From: Dehalococcoidia bacterium
GTDB lineage: Bacteria > Chloroflexota > Dehalococcoidia > DSTF01 > JACRBR01
Direction of reading: 5' to 3'
Assembly: GCA_021462855.1 (NCBI GenBank)
Contig: JAJTXQ010000020.1
Span: 124,001 to 188,000, forward strand
Length of the DNA stretch: 64,000 bases
Below the pieces are notes generated by a model. It saw only the letters and a list, made by a program, of their open reading frames with translations. It was not told the origin of the DNA and ran no database searches. Position 1 is the stretch's first letter. Every line of letters begins with the position of its first letter. The position numbers were made by a program, and so were the translations under genes. This document shows positions 42,335 through 50,060 of this stretch, piece after piece.

Positions 42335-43555
42335 ATGGCACGCGCGCTCCCGCTCGCAGGCGTCCGCGTGTGCAACTTCGGCTCGGGCTGGCTCGGGCCT
42401 GTGTTCGGCCAGACACTCGCCTTCCTCGGCGCCGAGGTCTACAAGGTCGAGTCAAGCGCGCGCGTCGACATCAACCGGCGCCTGCCGCCGTTCGGCGGCG
42501 GCGTGCCCGGCCCCGACCGCAGCCTCTCCAACCACGCCTGCTGGGCGGGCAACGGCAGCGTCACGCTGAACCTCAAGCACCCCGCGGCGCGCGACCTCGC
42601 GCTTCGCCTGGTCGCCGTGTCCGACATCGCCGGCGAGAACTTCGGGCCGGGCGTGATGGACTCGCTCGACCTGGGTTACGACGCGCTGCGCGGCGCGCGC
42701 CGGGACATCATCATGATCTCGATGCCGGCGGCGGGGCTCACCGGACCGCTAAAGGGCGTGCGCACGTACGGCATGAGCCTGAGCAGCATCACCGGTCTCG
42801 ACAGCATGACAGGCTACGCTGGAGGCGGGCCGGTGCCGTTCGAGAACGCGTTCGCCGACCCGCTCGGCGGTGTCATCGGCGCGTTCGGCACGCTCGTCGC
42901 GCTTCACCACCGCAACCGCACCGGCGAAGGCCAGCACATCGACTACTCGCAGCAGGAAGGCGTGATGCAGATGGTTGGGCCGGCGTTCATGGACTATTTC
43001 ATGAACGGCCGCGTCGCCGCGCCGATGGGCAATCGCCACCCGGTGAGCGCGGGCGCGCCCCACGGCGTCTTCCGCTGCGCTGGCGACGACCGCTGGATCA
43101 GCATCGCCGTGCTCACCGACGACGAGTGGCGCGCGCTCGCCGAAGCGATCGGCGCGCCCGCATGGACGCGAGCCGCGGAGTTTGCAACCGCCCCCGACCG
43201 CCTCGCCAATATCGATGCGTTGCACGAGCGCATCGCCGCGTGGACGTCCGGCCAAGACGCAGCCGCGCTCGCTGGCCAACTGCAGGAGCGCGGCATCGCA
43301 GCCGCGCCTGTGCTGAACATCCCCGACCTGCTCAGCGACCCGCACTACCGCGAGCGCGGCACGTTCATCTCTGTGCATCACCCGCTCGGCTTCGACGAGA
43401 CGATCTACGGCGGATACGTGAAGATGAGCCGCACGGAGCCCAACATCCGCACCGGACCGCTCATCGGCCAGGACAACGACCACGTCTTCCGCGATCTGCT
43501 CGGCATCGACGGCGCGGAGTACGAGCGCCTCGTCGCCGAGCAGGTGATCTTCTAG
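42335..43555 (+). CDS. class III (CaiB/BaiF) CoA-transferase
   Basis: A 406-residue paralogue in the three-gene run. The N-terminus VRVCNFGSGWLGPVFGQTLA and GAEVYKVESS are followed by catalytic Asp175 in ENAFADPLGGVIGAFG and GEGQHIDYSQQE. Spacing to the previous gene is one base and to the next nine bases, so the run is one operon. The acceptor acid cannot be inferred from sequence. Confidence 0.92.
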   Translation: MARALPLAGVRVCNFGSGWLGPVFGQTLAFLGAEVYKVESSARVDINRRLPPFGGGVPGPDRSLSNHACWAGNGSVTLNLKHPAARDLALRLVAVSDIAGENFGPGVMDSLDLGYDALRGARRDIIMISMPAAGLTGPLKGVRTYGMSLSSITGLDSMTGYAGGGPVPFENAFADPLGGVIGAFGTLVALHHRNRTGEGQHIDYSQQEGVMQMVGPAFMDYFMNGRVAAPMGNRHPVSAGAPHGVFRCAGDDRWISIAVLTDDEWRALAEAIGAPAWTRAAEFATAPDRLANIDALHERIAAWTSGQDAAALAGQLQERGIAAAPVLNIPDLLSDPHYRERGTFISVHHPLGFDETIYGGYVKMSRTEPNIRTGPLIGQDNDHVFRDLLGIDGAEYERLVAEQVIF

Positions 43556-43564
43556 CATGCGCTG

Positions 43565-44743
43565 ATGGCGTTACTGAGCGGCCTCCGGCTCATCGATATG
43601 GCGTGGTTCGGGCCAGGCCCGTTCTGCGCGCGCATCCTCGGCGACCTCGGGTTCGATGTCATCAAGGTGACGGCCGTCGGCGAGCAGCCTCGCCGGGCGC
43701 CGATGCTCTTCCACCAGGAGCCGCAAAGCCGCATCGACGCCGGCTACCGCCACGCGAACGCGCGCAGCATGCAACTCGACCTGAAGTCCGACGCCGGGCG
43801 CGACGTGTTCGCGCGCCTGCTCGCCACCGCCGATGCACTGCAGGAAGGATTTCGGCCCGGCGCCGCCGACCGCATCGGCGTCGGCTACGAGCGCGCGCGC
43901 GAGCTCAAGCCGGACATCGTCTACGCGTCGCTCACCGGGTACGGGCAGACGGGGCCGTACCGCGACCGCGCCGGGCACGACCTCAACTACCTCGCCGTCG
44001 CCGGCATCATCGAGATGAACGGGCGCGCCGGCGGACCGCCCACCGTCCCGGCGGCGGTGCTCGGTGACTACGCCGCCGGCGGCATGTCCGCGGCTGTGCA
44101 CATCCTGGGCGCGTTGCTGCGGCGCGCGCAGACCGGCGCCGGCGCCTACTGCGACGTATCGATGACCGACGCGGCGTTCGCGCTCAACGCGCTCGTCGTC
44201 GACGAGCACCTGGCGACGTCGATCGAGCCGCGACGCGGCGAGACGCTCACATCGGGCTACTGGCCGTGGTACGACGTGTACGAGACCGCGGACGGCGGCT
44301 GGGTCTCCGTGGCGGCGATCGAGCCGCAGTTCTACCGTGCGCTCTGCACCGCGCTGGGCCGCGACGATCTCCACGACCGGCAGTGGGACACGGCGGGCCG
44401 CGAGCGCACGCGCGCGGAGTTCGCCGCCGCCTTCCGCTCGCGCACACGCGACGCTTGGGTCGACGCGTTCGACGGCGTCGACGCGTGCTTCGCGCCCGTG
44501 AACAGCACGGCCGGCGCCGTGGGCGACCCGCAGCTGCGCGCCCGCGGCATGATCGTCGACGTGCAGCACCCGGCGCATGGCGCCGTGCGCGCGCTCGGCT
44601 CGATGCTCCGGTTCGACGGCGAGTCGCCCCGGCCCGAGCGCTGGATCAGCGCACCCGGCGAGCATACGGAGGACGTGCTGCGCGAACTCGGTTACGATCC
44701 GGGCGAGATCGCGGACATGCGCGCGGCCGGCGTGATCAACTGA
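43565..44743 (+). CDS. alpha-methylacyl-CoA racemase-like enzyme
   Basis: A 392-residue CaiB/BaiF-fold protein that differs from the true transferases nearby. It has the racemase His in the segment YGQTGPYRDRAGHDLNYLAV (His138) as well as Asp168 in AAVLGDYAAGG. These match the His126/Asp156 pair of mycobacterial and human alpha-methylacyl-CoA racemases, which invert the methyl-bearing C2 centre of branched acyl-CoAs such as pristanoyl- or sterol side-chain CoA. It follows two CoA-transferases, and its stop overlaps the start of the MocA-like gene. This supports a branched or isoprenoid-type substrate for the region. Confidence 0.85.
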   Translation: MALLSGLRLIDMAWFGPGPFCARILGDLGFDVIKVTAVGEQPRRAPMLFHQEPQSRIDAGYRHANARSMQLDLKSDAGRDVFARLLATADALQEGFRPGAADRIGVGYERARELKPDIVYASLTGYGQTGPYRDRAGHDLNYLAVAGIIEMNGRAGGPPTVPAAVLGDYAAGGMSAAVHILGALLRRAQTGAGAYCDVSMTDAAFALNALVVDEHLATSIEPRRGETLTSGYWPWYDVYETADGGWVSVAAIEPQFYRALCTALGRDDLHDRQWDTAGRERTRAEFAAAFRSRTRDAWVDAFDGVDACFAPVNSTAGAVGDPQLRARGMIVDVQHPAHGAVRALGSMLRFDGESPRPERWISAPGEHTEDVLRELGYDPGEIADMRAAGVIN

Positions 44744-45378
44744 TGCCGGACGACCGCGCGGACGCCGCGATCTGCGGCATCATCCTCGCCGCCGGCGCCT
44801 CGACGCGCATGGGCCGCGCCAAGCAGCGGCTCCCGTTCCACGGCAAGCCATTGCTCCAGCACGTGATCGACGCCGCGGCCGCCGCCGAACTCAGCGACAT
44901 CATCGTCGTGCTCGGCCACAGCTCCGGCGACATCGCCGCGTCGTTGCGACTGCCCGAGCGTACGCGGGTCGTCGTCAACGCCGAATTCGCCACCGGGCTC
45001 GCATCCTCGCTCCGCCGCGGCCTGGGCGCCGCCGCCGACCGCGCCCGCGCCGCCGCGATTCTCCTGGGCGACGAACCCTCGGTGGCCGCGACGACGATCG
45101 ACACCGTGCTCGGCGCCTGGCGGGCGAGCGAGGCGCCGATCGCGCGCGCGGTCTACCGCACGGGCGACGGTTTGCCCGTTCCCGGACACCCGGTCGTCAT
45201 CGACCGCGCGCTATGGCGCCTCGTCGATGACCTGCGGGGCGACGAGGGGTTGCGGGCCATCGTACGCGCACATCCGGAGTGGACGCTGGACGTCGCACTG
45301 GGTGGCCCGCCGCCCGCCGACATCGACACGCCCGGCGAGTACCGCGCCGCCGGCGGTGACGCTGCGCCAGACCGCTAG
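44743..45378 (+). CDS. MocA/MobA-like nucleotidyltransferase (molybdenum cofactor cytidylyltransferase type)
   Basis: A 211-residue NTP transferase. The N-terminal nucleotide motif LAAGASTRMGRAKQRLPF with the Lys, LLGDEPSV for metal and sugar or pterin binding, and PGHPVVIDRALW are typical of MocA-family enzymes. These attach CMP to molybdopterin for xanthine-oxidase/CO-dehydrogenase-type enzymes. The start overlaps the racemase stop (TGATG). A CoxG-like gene lies about 4.6 kb upstream, but no molybdo-hydroxylase subunit is in the window. The stop overlaps the convergent flavin oxidoreductase gene by 4 bp. Confidence 0.86.
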   Translation: MPDDRADAAICGIILAAGASTRMGRAKQRLPFHGKPLLQHVIDAAAAAELSDIIVVLGHSSGDIAASLRLPERTRVVVNAEFATGLASSLRRGLGAAADRARAAAILLGDEPSVAATTIDTVLGAWRASEAPIARAVYRTGDGLPVPGHPVVIDRALWRLVDDLRGDEGLRAIVRAHPEWTLDVALGGPPPADIDTPGEYRAAGGDAAPDR

Positions 45379-46316
45379 CGTGCCGTTGCGGGGAGTTTCG
45401 ACGCCACCTCGTCGGCGTATCGCTCGATGCCGTGGAGCACGCCCGCGCACGCGGCGCTCTGGCCCGGCTCCGGCGCGCGCTCCGCACCCGGCGCGATGCC
45501 CCGGCGGGCCTCCGGGCTGAACCACGGCGCAAGCAGCAGCCGGTCGACGCCCGCTTCCTCGAACTGCTCGATCTGTTCGCGCGTCACCCACGCGCCGCCG
45601 CAGACCATCGTCTCGAATCGCTCGTGGTCGCGGCCGGCGGCACGGCGCAGATCCCGCAGCTTCTCGATCTTCGCGCGCGCGCTCTCCGGCGTGTCGATGA
45701 CGCCAGAGCTGAGCCAGCCGTCGCCGAAGCGCGCCGCCCGGCGCATCGCCGCGTTCGTTTCGCCGCCGAACAGGATCGGCGGGTGCGGCTTCTGCACGGG
45801 CTTCGGGTCGAACTTCACAGCGGGGAAGTCGAAGTGCTGGCCGTGGAACTCCGGATCCTCTTGCGTCCACAGCGCCTTCAACACCTGCGCGATCTCGTTC
45901 GCCCGCGCGCCGCGCGTCGCGAAGTCCTGCCCGAGCAGCGCGTACTCCTCTTCCAGCCAGCCCATCCCCGCGCCGACGATCACCCGCCCGCCCGACAGCA
46001 CGTCGAGCGTCGTGATGGCGCGCGCGGTCAGGAAGGGGTTGCGCAACGGCAGGATGTAGATGTTCGTCCCGAGGCGGATGTTCTTCGTCACCGCGGCGAT
46101 GTGGCTCAGCGTCACCCACGGATCGAGCGTGCGGTGGTCGGCGAACGGCGCCGCGCCTGTCGGCGTGTACGGGTATTTGCTGTGGATCTCCTTCGGGTAG
46201 ACGACATGCTCCCAGATCCACACCGACTCGTAGCCAAGCTCATCGGCGCGCTTCGCGATCGGCGCGAGGTCGGTCGGCTCCTGCCCGCCCCAGAACAGCC
46301 CAAGCCCCAGCTTCAT
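45375..46316 (-). CDS. LLM-class F420-dependent oxidoreductase
   Basis: A 313-residue luciferase-like enzyme of the F420-type subgroup. It shows KLGLGLFWGGQEPTDLAPIA at the N-terminus, SVWIWEHVVYPKEIHSKYPY, the ATLDPW-like DHRTLDPWVTLSHIAAVT, LPLRNPFLTARAITTLDVLS and GGRVIVGAGMGWLEEEY. These match the layout of actinobacterial and Chloroflexota F420-dependent oxidoreductases. It is the last gene of the long minus-strand run, 20 nt after the enoyl-CoA hydratase gene. Substrate unknown. Confidence 0.88.
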   Translation of the reverse strand: MKLGLGLFWGGQEPTDLAPIAKRADELGYESVWIWEHVVYPKEIHSKYPYTPTGAAPFADHRTLDPWVTLSHIAAVTKNIRLGTNIYILPLRNPFLTARAITTLDVLSGGRVIVGAGMGWLEEEYALLGQDFATRGARANEIAQVLKALWTQEDPEFHGQHFDFPAVKFDPKPVQKPHPPILFGGETNAAMRRAARFGDGWLSSGVIDTPESARAKIEKLRDLRRAAGRDHERFETMVCGGAWVTREQIEQFEEAGVDRLLLAPWFSPEARRGIAPGAERAPEPGQSAACAGVLHGIERYADEVASKLPATAR

Positions 46317-46336
46317 GCGTCCTCCTGCTGTTGTGG

Positions 46337-47110
46337 TTAGCGTCCCGTGAATCTGGGCGGGCGCTTCTCGCCGAACGCACGCGGCCCTTCCTGCGCGTCC
46401 TCGGAAGCGAACACGCGCGCCCCGAGCGCCCGTTCGAGCACAAACCCCTTTTCAACCTCCAGCGAGCGGACCGCGATCTCTTTCGCCGTACGGACGGCGA
46501 GCGGTCCGTTCTTGCAGATCGTCTCGGCGAGTTCCCGCGCCACGGGCATGACGTCGGCCGCCGGCACGACGCGGTTCACGAGGCCAACGCCGTACGCGCG
46601 GTGCGCGTCGATGGGCCGCCCCGTGAGCAAGAGCTCCATGGCGATCGCCCACGGCACCTGCCGCGGCAGCCGGATGTGCGAGCCGCCGGCCGGGATCACA
46701 CCCCAGCGCACTTCGCCGAGCCCGAACGTCGCGTGTTCCGCGGCGATGCGCAGGTCCGTGCCGAGCACCAACTCCAGCCCACCGGCGATGCAGAAGCCGT
46801 TGATCGCCGCGATCACCGGCTTGTAGACGTCGGAAAGCTGCCGCTTGGTGATGTCCGGGTTCCCGAGTACCGCCCCACCGGCGAAGCTCGGTATGGCTTC
46901 CTTCAGGTCGGCGCCGGCGCAGAAGGCCTTTTCTCCCGCGCCCGTGATGATCGCCACCCAGATCTCGGGGTCATCGTTGAAGTCGATCGCCGCCTCGTCG
47001 ATCGCCGCGAGCATCTCCAGCGTCAGCGAGTTCATCGCCTCGGGCCGGTTGATCGTGATCGTGGCGACGTGCCCCTGCTTCTCGTAACCGATGGTCGCCG
47101 GCAGTTGCAT
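46337..47110 (-). CDS. enoyl-CoA hydratase
   Basis: A 257-residue crotonase with the more classic motifs: GAGEKAFCAGADLKE for the first oxyanion-hole segment, AINGFCIAGGLELVLGTDLR for the second, and ATFGLGEVRWGVIPAGG with the first catalytic Glu in place. It is likely a true hydratase. The ATG at 47108-47110 starts 8 nt after the thiolase gene ends, so the two are co-transcribed; the longer open frame upstream lies inside the thiolase gene. Confidence 0.92.
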   Translation of the reverse strand: MQLPATIGYEKQGHVATITINRPEAMNSLTLEMLAAIDEAAIDFNDDPEIWVAIITGAGEKAFCAGADLKEAIPSFAGGAVLGNPDITKRQLSDVYKPVIAAINGFCIAGGLELVLGTDLRIAAEHATFGLGEVRWGVIPAGGSHIRLPRQVPWAIAMELLLTGRPIDAHRAYGVGLVNRVVPAADVMPVARELAETICKNGPLAVRTAKEIAVRSLEVEKGFVLERALGARVFASEDAQEGPRAFGEKRPPRFTGR

Positions 47111-47118
47111 CGCCTCGC

Positions 47119-48300
47119 CTATCGCTTGAGGATCACGGCGGTGCCATTCGCGCCGAGCCCGATCGTCTGCCCGAGCGCGACCTTCGCATCCGGCACCTGG
47201 CGCGCGCCTGCTTCGCCGCGCAGCTGCCAAGCCAGCTCACACACCTCGAACACGCCCATCGCCGTCGTCGCCTCGCCGAAGCACAGGAAGCCCCCGCTCG
47301 GGTTGATCGGCATCTTCCCGGTCGGCTCCGTCTCGCCGCGCTCGAGCAGCCATTCGGCCTGGCCCGGCTCGCACAGCCCCCACTCCTCCGGGAACGCGAG
47401 CTCGTAGTACACCGTGTTGTCCTGCAGCTCGACGAGGTCGACGTCCGACGGCGCGACGCCGGCCGTCGCGAAGGCTTTGCGTACCGCCGCCGTGACTTCG
47501 CTGTGGTGGGCGCGGCCGTCGGTCGTGAGTGCGGACACCCCGCGCGGAATGCCGTCGCCGGGCTGCCCGGTCGCGACGACGCTCGCCGCGATCCACACGG
47601 GCTTCGTCGTGCGCTTGCGCGCTTCCTCGGCCGAGCACAGCACAACCGCGGCCGCGCCGTCGCTCACGGGACACACTTCGTACAGGCGCAGCGGGTAGCT
47701 CACGACGGCGGAGTTGAGCACGTCTTCAAGCGTGAACTCCTGGCGGTAGCGCGCGTTCGGGTTGTGCGCGGCGTTCTTGTGCGCCTTCACCGCGACGCGA
47801 GCGAGCTGCTGCTCGGTCGTGCCGTAGTCGACCATCCGCCGGTGCGTGAGCATCGCCCAGAACGCCGGGCCGGTCATGCCGGCGCACGCCCACTGCAGGT
47901 ACTGCAGGTCCGTCGCGTCACCCTCGCTGCCGGATGTCGGCAGGAAGCCGCGCGGCATCTTCTCGCCGGCGACGACGAGCACTGTGTCCGCCTGACCGCT
48001 CGCGACGAGCATGTGCCCGACGCTCAGCGCGCTGCCGCCCGTCGCACAGCCGGCCGACAGGTTGTATACCGGCACCCCCGTCAGTCCTATGTCCATTGCG
48101 ATCTCGTTGCCGTTCAGCCCCCAGCCGAACCCGCCCGAGAAGCGCGAGCTGCCCGCCGAGATCGCCTCGATCTCGTTCCACGCGACACCGGCGTCGCTCA
48201 GCGCCGCACCGACGGCCTCGCGGCACATCAGCGTCAGCGGCTTGTCGTCGAACTTGCCCCACGGGTGCATCCCGACGCCGACGATGGCCACGTCTCTCAT
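47119..48300 (-). CDS. thiolase-superfamily protein with catalytic Cys but altered C-terminal motif
   Basis: A 393-residue thiolase/SCP2-type protein. The nucleophile Cys85 is present in NLSAGCATGGSAL. The C-terminal 'GHP' motif of classic thiolases reads FLCFGEATTAMG, so the general-acid side is changed. VELQDNTVYYELAFPEEWG matches the lipid-transfer-protein-like branch. It lies 4 nt after a DUF35 gene, the usual partner. With the upstream carboxylase and CoA-transferase genes it is a candidate to cleave or release a 3-ketoacyl-CoA. It differs from the Cys-less homologue at 30831. Confidence 0.88.
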   Translation of the reverse strand: MRDVAIVGVGMHPWGKFDDKPLTLMCREAVGAALSDAGVAWNEIEAISAGSSRFSGGFGWGLNGNEIAMDIGLTGVPVYNLSAGCATGGSALSVGHMLVASGQADTVLVVAGEKMPRGFLPTSGSEGDATDLQYLQWACAGMTGPAFWAMLTHRRMVDYGTTEQQLARVAVKAHKNAAHNPNARYRQEFTLEDVLNSAVVSYPLRLYEVCPVSDGAAAVVLCSAEEARKRTTKPVWIAASVVATGQPGDGIPRGVSALTTDGRAHHSEVTAAVRKAFATAGVAPSDVDLVELQDNTVYYELAFPEEWGLCEPGQAEWLLERGETEPTGKMPINPSGGFLCFGEATTAMGVFEVCELAWQLRGEAGARQVPDAKVALGQTIGLGANGTAVILKR

Positions 48301-48304
48301 CGCA

Positions 48305-48754
48305 TCAACCTCGTTTCACCTGCGCCGGCGCCGCACGGAACTTCCACGTCGTGACGGCGTTCCCGTGATCGTCGTGGTACAGCGGTTCGATCACCAGCTC
48401 CATCGGCATGCCGATCTTGAGCGCAGCCGGATCCGGCGCGCTCATCATCGTCAGCACGCGCAGCCCTTCCGGCAGGTCGACCAGGCCGATGCCGTACGGC
48501 ACGAACGGATCGTCGAACCGCATCGGCGCCGGCGGCTTGTAGTGCTGGATCGTGAAGCTCCACAGCACGCCATGCGGACCGAGGTGCACATCCTCGACAT
48601 CGGCGCTGTTACAGGCGGGGGTGCGGCACACCGGCGAGCGCGGGAAATGCGGCGTGCCGCATGCGCGGCACCGCGTGCCGATCAGCCGCGGACCAGCCGC
48701 GGTGTCCGTGAAGACCCCTTCGACGATCGGTCTGCTCGTTGTGCTCGTTGTCAC
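48305..48754 (-). CDS. Zn-ribbon/OB-fold (DUF35) partner protein
   Basis: A 149-residue DUF35 protein. The Zn ribbon is CRACGTPHFPRSPVCRTPAC (C-x2-C and a less usual C-x4-C spacing) at about 28-47, followed by an OB-fold (GVLWSFTIQHYKPPAP onward). It precedes the thiolase-fold gene by 4 nt, reproducing the partner arrangement of 30831/32005 in the opposite gene order. It probably forms a complex with that thiolase and contacts CoA. Confidence 0.9.
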   Translation of the reverse strand: MTTSTTSRPIVEGVFTDTAAGPRLIGTRCRACGTPHFPRSPVCRTPACNSADVEDVHLGPHGVLWSFTIQHYKPPAPMRFDDPFVPYGIGLVDLPEGLRVLTMMSAPDPAALKIGMPMELVIEPLYHDDHGNAVTTWKFRAAPAQVKRG

Positions 48755-48800
48755 GCCATCGTCCCTTCGTGCGGCGGCCGGCTCGCGCCGGACGCTTCCG

Positions 48801-50060
48801 TCACAGGATCACACCCTGTTCCTTCATCCGCCCGATGTCCTCCCATGAGTACCCGAGCGTATCGACGAGCAGTTCTTCGGTATGCTGGCCCAGCTCCGGC
48901 CCGAGCGAACGTACCGCGCCCGGCGTCTTGCTCAGGCGGATCGGCAGGCCACGCACCGTCACCTCGCGGTTCACCTCGTCGCAGTGCGTCCGCAGCAGAT
49001 ACTCGTTTGCCCACGCCTGCCCGTCCTCGGCGAACTCCGCCAGGTTGTTCACCGGACCCGCCGCGATGCCCGCATCGGCCAGCCGCGCCAGCCACTCCGC
49101 CGCGTCGCGCGTCGATGTCAGCGCGTCGATGGCGTCCGTGAGGTCGGCGGTGTGCTCGCGCCGTCCGCCGGCCGTCGCGAAGCGCGTGTCGTCGCGCAGC
49201 GCCGCGGCGTCGAGTGCGCCGCAGATCCGCGTCCACACATCATCATCGTTCCGGGCGCAGACGGTGATCCACTTGTCGCGCGCCGGGAACACGTTCCACA
49301 ACGGGTTGCGCCGCGCACGGCGCGACTGCTGCCGTGCGTGCCTCTGGTCGCCCGTCGCGAGGTACGCCTGCAGCGAAGGCGCCGCCAGGAACAGCTGCGC
49401 GCCGTACAGCGACGCGTCGATGAACTGCCCGCGCCCGGTCCGCCGCCGCGCCTGCAGCGCCAGCACGATGCCGAGCGCCGCCATCAGCCCGCCCATCGCG
49501 TCGCCCGAGCCCATGCCGGCGTAGATCGGCGGCTGCCCCGGCTCGCCGAGCCGCATCATCAGCCCCGTCAGCGCCTGCACCGTCAGGTCGAACGATGGCC
49601 GCGTGATCTGCCCGAAATGCCCGTACCCGCTGCCCACGGCGTAGACCAGGCGCGGGTTGATCGCGCTGAGCCGCTCGTACGTCACCTCCCACTTCTCGAG
49701 GTTCTCCACGGTGACGTTCGAGAGGAACACGTCCGCCTCGGCGGCAAGGCGGTACATCACCTCGCGCCCCTCGGGTTTGTTCAGGTCGAGCGCGAGGCTC
49801 TTCTTGTTGCGGTTGATGACGAGGAAGTACTGGTTCCAGTCGCCCACCGGAAGCGCCTTGATCGAGCGCACGCCGCGTCCCAGGTCACCGCCCTGCGGCC
49901 GCTCGACGTGGATCACCTCGGCGCCGAAGTCAGCGAGCAGCTGACCGGCGACCGGCCCCTGAAACCACATCGTCAGGTCGATGACTCGCAGCCCGCTGAG
50001 CGCGCCCTTCGTGTCGCGCGCGGCCTCGGCCGCCGCCGGTGCGCCGTCAGGCGATGACAT
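48801..50060 (-). CDS. class III CoA-transferase, subunit with catalytic Asp
   Basis: A 419-residue CaiB/BaiF CoA-transferase. The N-terminal GLRVIDLTMWFQGPVAGQLL, GAEVIHVERP and catalytic Asp187 in AGMGSGDAMGGLM are all present. Its start lies within the 3' end of the upstream CoA-transferase gene (14-bp overlap), so translation is coupled. That upstream protein has Tyr instead of the Asp, and the aligned loops (AGMGSGDAMGG versus AGVGPMYTAVM) show the substitution clearly. The pair follows the acetone-carboxylase-type genes. Confidence 0.92.
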   Translation of the reverse strand: MSSPDGAPAAAEAARDTKGALSGLRVIDLTMWFQGPVAGQLLADFGAEVIHVERPQGGDLGRGVRSIKALPVGDWNQYFLVINRNKKSLALDLNKPEGREVMYRLAAEADVFLSNVTVENLEKWEVTYERLSAINPRLVYAVGSGYGHFGQITRPSFDLTVQALTGLMMRLGEPGQPPIYAGMGSGDAMGGLMAALGIVLALQARRRTGRGQFIDASLYGAQLFLAAPSLQAYLATGDQRHARQQSRRARRNPLWNVFPARDKWITVCARNDDDVWTRICGALDAAALRDDTRFATAGGRREHTADLTDAIDALTSTRDAAEWLARLADAGIAAGPVNNLAEFAEDGQAWANEYLLRTHCDEVNREVTVRGLPIRLSKTPGAVRSLGPELGQHTEELLVDTLGYSWEDIGRMKEQGVIL

